From assembly GCF_001544795.2 (NCBI RefSeq), contig NZ_FCOI02000030.1, positions 29,194-93,193 of the forward strand: DNA of 64,000 nucleotides, read 5' to 3'. Below the pieces are notes generated by a model. That model made no database searches. It saw nothing but the letters and a program-made list of their open reading frames with translations, and was not told where the DNA came from. Positions 60,162 through 64,000 of the stretch are shown here, one piece after another; positions within the stretch are counted from its first letter, which is position 1, and every line of letters starts with the position of its first letter. This DNA is from Caballeronia temeraria. Its GTDB lineage: Bacteria; Pseudomonadota; Gammaproteobacteria; Burkholderiales; Burkholderiaceae. Position numbers and translations under genes: made by a program.

Positions 60162-61243
60162 CGCGCGTCTTCCAGCGCGTAGCGGCTCGCGAGCTTGCGA
60201 TAGTCCTCGGCGAATTCATCGCGCAAGGTTTGCGGCGCCAGAATCTCGACGCCCGCGCCGAGTGCGCGCAGCCACCAGCGCAGCTTGAGGCTCGGCGTGA
60301 CCGTGCCGGTGACTTTCATGCGGCCATCGGGGAGAGTATCGACTTGCTGATCCTTCGACATGGGCGATTCGCGCAACTGATTGCCCGCGTTGGCTTCGAA
60401 GGCGAGTTCGAGCAGTACCGGCGGCTCGGGCAGGAAGTCGAAGACCTGCTGCGTCTCGATGTATTTGCGCAGCTTGAAGTCTTCCGGATAGGTGAACGAC
60501 TCGCCCGACTCGGAAACCGAGCGAATCCGGTCGAGCCGATACAGCGTGCGCATCCATTCCGTTTCGCCTTTCTCCGGACGCGGCGCACGGTTCGGGTCTT
60601 GCGCGACCATGTACATCACGCCCGCCGATTCGACGAGCGCGAGCGGCCAGAGCGTTCTCGTCTTCGGCTCGCTGCCTTGTTCGCGCGTTTGCTCCGCTTT
60701 GTACGCCGCGCGATATTGCACGAGCAGTTCGCGCTCGAAGAACGTGGCGGTCGCGACCGTCTGGAAGATTTCCGGACGCAGCTTGGGACGAATCAGCGTG
60801 AAGGCGCCATCGACGGAATCGATCTTGTCGGCCCACGCGCGATAGATGCGGCTGTCCGCCTTTTCCTGCGAGAGCCGCGATTCGGCGGCCTTGAACAGCG
60901 GATCGATGTCGCGCGTCACGGCGTTCGGCAGCTTGTTGCCCGCGAAGCGCTGAAGGATATGAAACGCCACGGCCTCCGATGCGCTCATCAGGCCGCTCAC
61001 GCCTTCCTGCAGACCATGCAGCCAGGGCTTGCGCTGCCAGAGCAATTCGCGGCCATTGAGCATCGATACGACGCGCGCATCGGCTTCGAGCGCCGTCAGA
61101 TGACGCAGCACCTTCTTCGTATAACCGACGCGATGGCCGCGCTCTTCGAGACGCCTGCGGATCTCGGGCGTCGAGAGCCAGGCGGTCGCGTCGCGCTCGG
61201 TGGGCAGCACGCGGAGGATGGCTTCGTCGAGACTGGAGGTCAT
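60158..61243 (-). CDS. WYL-domain transcriptional regulator
   Basis: The 361-residue protein has an N-terminal winged helix (LSTPEIRRRLEERGHRVGYTKKVLRHLTALEAD) and a WYL-type ligand domain containing a WPLALVESAGVMYMVAQDP segment. A C-terminal WCX-like extension follows (about residues 280-350). WYL proteins often sense nucleic-acid or nucleotide signals and control DNA-damage or defence genes. It leads an operon with Sir2. A perfect palindrome overlapping the probable -35 region of its promoter could be its own operator. Confidence 0.85.
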   Translation of the reverse strand: MTSSLDEAILRVLPTERDATAWLSTPEIRRRLEERGHRVGYTKKVLRHLTALEADARVVSMLNGRELLWQRKPWLHGLQEGVSGLMSASEAVAFHILQRFAGNKLPNAVTRDIDPLFKAAESRLSQEKADSRIYRAWADKIDSVDGAFTLIRPKLRPEIFQTVATATFFERELLVQYRAAYKAEQTREQGSEPKTRTLWPLALVESAGVMYMVAQDPNRAPRPEKGETEWMRTLYRLDRIRSVSESGESFTYPEDFKLRKYIETQQVFDFLPEPPVLLELAFEANAGNQLRESPMSKDQQVDTLPDGRMKVTGTVTPSLKLRWWLRALGAGVEILAPQTLRDEFAEDYRKLASRYALEDAR

Positions 61244-61272
61244 GGCGCTGGAACGTAGCGGGGATGACTCCG

Positions 61273-61304
61273 ATTATAGGAATGGTTGAGACATTTTGTG
61301 TCTC
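61273..61304 (-). promoter_or_regulatory. Promoter and palindromic operator of the WYL-Sir2 operon
   Basis: On the minus strand a perfect TATAAT (61278-61273) lies about 30 bases before the WYL start. The palindrome GAGACA-N5-TGTCTC (61288-61304) covers the expected -35 position, where no good hexamer is found. Confidence 0.6.
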
Positions 61305-61505
61305 GGTGGGGGAGCTTTCGGGTGAATCGGATGAGTGAAACAAGAAGCGCAGTCGCGATGACTGGGCTTTTGCGCAATTGAAGGCATAGGAGCGCGTATG
61401 TCCGGACGGGAGAATCGCTCGAAGTTCTCGGTTTAAATCCAAACCTAGTTGTTCGTGGCGAGGTTCAGAACCATCTTGCTCACGTAGCGTCTGGGCGGTG
61501 AGACT

Positions 61506-62774
61506 TCACAAAGGTGCACGGACGGGCCAACTGTCGTACTTATTGAGCGCCGCCTTGATGTTGAGAACCGATGCGCCTGGCGCTGCTAGTCCTGCACGCT
61601 GGCCGGTAAGTGGCTTGCCAGTTGTTTTCATGAGACCGACCAACGAGTCCACTGATGGCGCTTTCCCGAACTTCTGCCGAAGGACCGCGAATGCCGCCGC
61701 GACCTGGGGTGAAGAAAACGAAGTGCCCCAAAAGTAACCCCATCCGCTCTGCCCATATGTAGTCACGATCATGTCGCCAGTTGCCAGATTCGCCGTTCCG
61801 ACCGGGGCGAACAGAGCCACTTTTTGCGAGACATTCGAGTAACTCGTAGGAACGGTTGGCTCGATGACACCCGTGGCGCCCACCGTAACCACGTTGCTGC
61901 CGCAGACGAGAGAGCCCGTTGCATATTGACCGTCGTTGCCTGCCGACATCACCACAGCCACGCCCTTGGCCTTGAGCGCTCCGGCTACAGCGTCGACCCT
62001 TGCGCCGTCACTTCCCGTGCCGCATGGCAGGTCACCCGCGATGGGACTGCCTGAGTCCGAAATGTTGACCGCGACAATCTTCGGGCCAATATCGGGCCGG
62101 CTCATCAGGACGTTGTTGACGTAGTTGAGCGCGTCCAATACGGAGTCATTGGGCCAGCCCAGCGTTGTCCCTGTTCCTCCGCCAACCTTGAGCGCGATGA
62201 CCTGTGCCCCCGGCGCAACGCCTGCATAGGTTAGCTTTGTGCTACCAGACATGACGCTGCCAGGTTGCGCGACCAAGACGCCGGAGGTCACAGTGCCGTG
62301 AAACCAGTGGCAGTATTGCGGACTCTGATAGTTCGTCGAGTCGCGGCATGTGCTGATTGGAGAATCCGAGGGAAGCGAAATGCCCGCTGCGCTGCTGAAC
62401 CAGTAACCCGCCGAAGGGTTGCCTGGCAGCGGACGGTTCACCCATGACTGGGATTTACAGAGACTCGGAAATCCGTTTGTCGCTGCTTGGCCGAAACAGC
62501 CTTCGGCCACGACCTTTGACTGACCTGCAGCATTTTTGAACGCCGGATGATCGGGGCGGAAGGCACCATCGATATCGACGACGATGTAGCCCGTGCCGTC
62601 ATACGCCTTCCCGCTGTTGTCGGTGTATGTCCCGTTTATCGAACCGCCAAGGTTATAGGGCGGCGTGGCAGTCGAAGGCCAGTTTGCCGGATAGGCGTAC
62701 GCGAGATGCGCTGCGCCCATGAGTACGGCTACGGCGAGTTGTTGACGGTATCTTGATCGATGTTTCTTTGTCAC
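61506..62774 (-). CDS. Secreted subtilisin-like serine protease (S8 family)
   Basis: The 422-residue protein has a basic N-terminus and a signal peptide with cleavage expected after AHLAYA (MTKKHRSRYRQQLAVAV...). The S8 catalytic triad can be placed: Asp in VVDIDGAFRPDHP, His in WFHGTVTSG, and Ser in WGTSFSSPQVAAAFAVL. The oxyanion Asn lies in MSAGNDGQYA. It has no obvious pro-domain or membrane anchor, and at least six Cys suggest disulfides in an exported enzyme. The GTG at 62774 has a strong GGAGG at good spacing. An in-frame start upstream at 62894 would hide the signal peptide. Substrate unknown. Confidence 0.88.
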   Translation of the reverse strand: MTKKHRSRYRQQLAVAVLMGAAHLAYAYPANWPSTATPPYNLGGSINGTYTDNSGKAYDGTGYIVVDIDGAFRPDHPAFKNAAGQSKVVAEGCFGQAATNGFPSLCKSQSWVNRPLPGNPSAGYWFSSAAGISLPSDSPISTCRDSTNYQSPQYCHWFHGTVTSGVLVAQPGSVMSGSTKLTYAGVAPGAQVIALKVGGGTGTTLGWPNDSVLDALNYVNNVLMSRPDIGPKIVAVNISDSGSPIAGDLPCGTGSDGARVDAVAGALKAKGVAVVMSAGNDGQYATGSLVCGSNVVTVGATGVIEPTVPTSYSNVSQKVALFAPVGTANLATGDMIVTTYGQSGWGYFWGTSFSSPQVAAAFAVLRQKFGKAPSVDSLVGLMKTTGKPLTGQRAGLAAPGASVLNIKAALNKYDSWPVRAPL

Positions 62775-63135
62775 CTGGGCCTCCGCGAGTCGGACATATA
62801 GATCGCCATTCAGCGGCGATGCCGGATGATCCGCTTCCGATTTCGGGCCCACAACGTGAATAGTCTGAAATGGAAGGAGGCTCGCTCGTGGCATTGCGCA
62901 CGTGGGAGCGCGGCAAAGAACCGTGTGATTTCAGTCCATTAATCAGTGATGCTATTGAATAACAAACGCTCGTGAGACAGACGAAGAGGGTAGCTAACGC
63001 GCTTGTGGATACTTTCCGCTTCTCGCTCGGCACGGCGATGCTCGACGGTATCGACCGGTCCAAACGGGTTTTCAGTGGTCCGCGTTCCGAAGATGGCAGG
63101 CTTGCAGAACTTCGTATTGCGCACGTGGTGGATTG
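62775..63135. other. Intergenic region upstream of the protease
   Basis: This 361-base stretch carries the GGAGG ribosome site of the protease and a weak minus-strand TTGTTA...TAATGG promoter-like pair with an 18-base spacer (about 62932-62962). A 13-base direct repeat, ATTGCGCACGTGG, occurs at 62893-62905 and 63116-63128. I see no convincing gene. Confidence 0.45.
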
Positions 63136-63333
63136 CTAACAGAAGCATGAAGCGCCGCCAAGCTTGCGTGCGAATTCGTCCTCCAGCTTCTCGCCATGTT
63201 CGGCGATGGACCACGGCATGACCATCGAGGCCGTTCGCAATCGCTCGATTGCGTCACGATCAACTGTGCAGGTTTCGATTTGGTCGTTATCTTCGTCGTA
63301 AGCAATAACGACGCAACGCGGTTTAGTTTTCAT
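63136..63333 (-). CDS. Small hypothetical protein, 65 residues (paralog of the next gene)
   Basis: The 65-residue product has GAGGAAG at good spacing before its ATG at 63333. It shares with the next gene a strand-like start (VVIAYDEDNDQIETCTV) and a DEFARKLG motif, so the two are probably divergent paralogs. The C-terminus is Cys-rich (GGASCFC). No domain is recognised. It lies 99 bases after that gene in the same direction. Confidence 0.65.
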   Translation of the reverse strand: MKTKPRCVVIAYDEDNDQIETCTVDRDAIERLRTASMVMPWSIAEHGEKLEDEFARKLGGASCFC

Positions 63334-63432
63334 CCCACATAACTTCCTCTAATACAACTCGAATATCGTCTTACATGCGGAAGCACTCCCAGTCGGATCG
63401 CGATGAGTTCAATCCTTCATGTTTCCGCTATA

Positions 63433-63702
63433 TCACGATTCTTGAGACGGAGGCGTTGCCGTCACGTGCATGTATTGTTTGATTTCCGGCTGCCCAAGAG
63501 CGATCAGATTGAGGACTGCGACCCCGAGTCTACGGGCAAATTCATCGTCCAGACTGAAATTGAATTCATCGAGCAGAACTGGCATCTCAAGCTTGCTAAC
63601 CAACAGCGGCGCAATGTGTTCGGGTTCAACTGCATGAATCGACAGGCGTTGCTGGTCCTCGTGATACGTGAGAACCACAGAGTATGGGTGATGGGTAGAC
63701 AT
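63433..63702 (-). CDS. Small hypothetical protein, 89 residues
   Basis: The 89-residue product starts SVVLTYHEDQQRLSIHAV and has LDDEFARRLGVAVLNLI, which parallels the DEFARKLG of the neighbouring 65-residue protein. No signal peptide is seen. GAGG lies seven bases upstream, and the ATG overlaps the stop of the previous gene by one base (TAATG), suggesting coupling. Function unknown; the set may be immunity or accessory proteins of a larger unseen gene (speculation). Confidence 0.65.
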   Translation of the reverse strand: MSTHHPYSVVLTYHEDQQRLSIHAVEPEHIAPLLVSKLEMPVLLDEFNFSLDDEFARRLGVAVLNLIALGQPEIKQYMHVTATPPSQES

Positions 63703-64000
63703 TAAAAGCCTCTACATTGTTGAAAACTATCGAAAGCGTTTTGGCGACACAATGCTAGGCCACGTGAGCCACCCATAGCGCTACCTAACGCGTTACAGAG
63801 GTCGAGCGCACGTTCATACTCCGCAAAACATTCGGCTTCGTGGGCTTCACTCACGCCTCGCGCAGCCAGTGCTGTTACATCGTCACTCAACGAATCCGGC
63901 ACATACTCAAACGGCCGCGCGTCCGCGAGCGATGTCGATTCGTCGAGATTCTGAGACACACGCGGCGCTTTGCCCATCATCTGCTGCACGGTCGCGTAGG
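63702..64000 (-). CDS. C-terminal part of an unidentified protein that continues beyond the window
   Basis: The reading frame is open to the right edge, so only about 99 C-terminal residues are visible. A GTG at 63989 is in frame but codons before it (Y-A-T) remain open, so the true start is probably outside. The tail is Cys-rich, with YERALDLCNALG, SRGLALCRQNAFDSFQQC and a final GF. No family is recognised. The stop overlaps the start of the 89-residue gene by one base. Confidence 0.55.
   Translation of the reverse strand, partial: YATVQQMMGKAPRVSQNLDESTSLADARPFEYVPDSLSDDVTALAARGVSEAHEAECFAEYERALDLCNALGSAMGGSRGLALCRQNAFDSFQQCRGF

Noticed and set aside
62893..63128. 13-base direct repeat ATTGCGCACGTGG as attachment sites
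   Set aside because: It is short, encloses no integrase or element, and chance repeats of this size are expected in 64 kb.
63987..63989. GTG as start of the rightmost gene
   Set aside because: The frame is open upstream to the edge of the window and no ribosome-binding site is visible, so this is probably an internal codon.

Overview
The window looks like chromosome 1 of a Burkholderiaceae bacterium, most likely Paraburkholderia or Caballeronia. It is GC-rich with strong G/C third-position bias. Gene blocks typical of that family are present: dapB-exbB-exbD-leuS-lptE-holA-proA, murU-amgK divergent from lptD-surA-pdxA-rsmA, tkt-gap, and hexR/edd-eda. No rRNA, tRNA, CRISPR array, prophage or insertion sequence was seen.

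Layout. 1-7.6 kb: end of a probable SMP-30 gene, aldose 1-epimerase and pyrF, converging on a thiL-pgpA-pncC-SNF2 helicase operon. 7.8-16.5 kb: maeB, a possible small RNA on the minus strand, a barnase-like lipoprotein RNase with its barstar, rsmE, a VOC protein, then tkt-gap. 16.5-21.4 kb: a DUF937-like protein, an FCD-type GntR regulator with a clear promoter/operator, and the ureide operon dctA-like/alc/allA, ending at a terminator shared with fur. 21.5-30.7 kb: housekeeping block bamE, dapB, exbB/exbD, leuS, lptE, holA, proA, hemJ.

30.7-45.1 kb is the most interesting part. An Entner-Doudoroff/gluconate cluster (hexR, edd, eda, gntP, gntK) is interleaved with apparent surface-glycosylation genes. 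These are an HMW1C/NGT-type cytoplasmic protein N-glucosyltransferase downstream of hexR, three tandem DUF2827 proteins (glycosyltransferase-like, function unknown), a YadA-type trimeric autotransporter with N-x-S/T sequons, and a small lipoprotein. I infer that this is an adhesin-plus-modification locus inserted into a sugar-acid regulon. HexR-type operators sit in the hexR-edd intergenic region.

45.1-54.5 kb: purB, peptidoglycan-recycling genes murU-amgK, and the envelope operon lptD-surA-pdxA-rsmA. 54.2-61.3 kb: a small unknown gene, an SbcD/SbcC-like (YhaO/YhaN-like) nuclease-ATPase pair, and a convergent WYL regulator-Sir2 operon with a palindromic operator at its promoter. 61.5-64 kb: a secreted subtilisin-like protease, two related small unknown genes, and a gene that continues past the right edge; this end looks accessory.

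Start codons were chosen from ribosome-binding sites and family N-termini, so several genes begin inside a longer open frame. Functional calls rest on motif recognition by eye; no database search was run.
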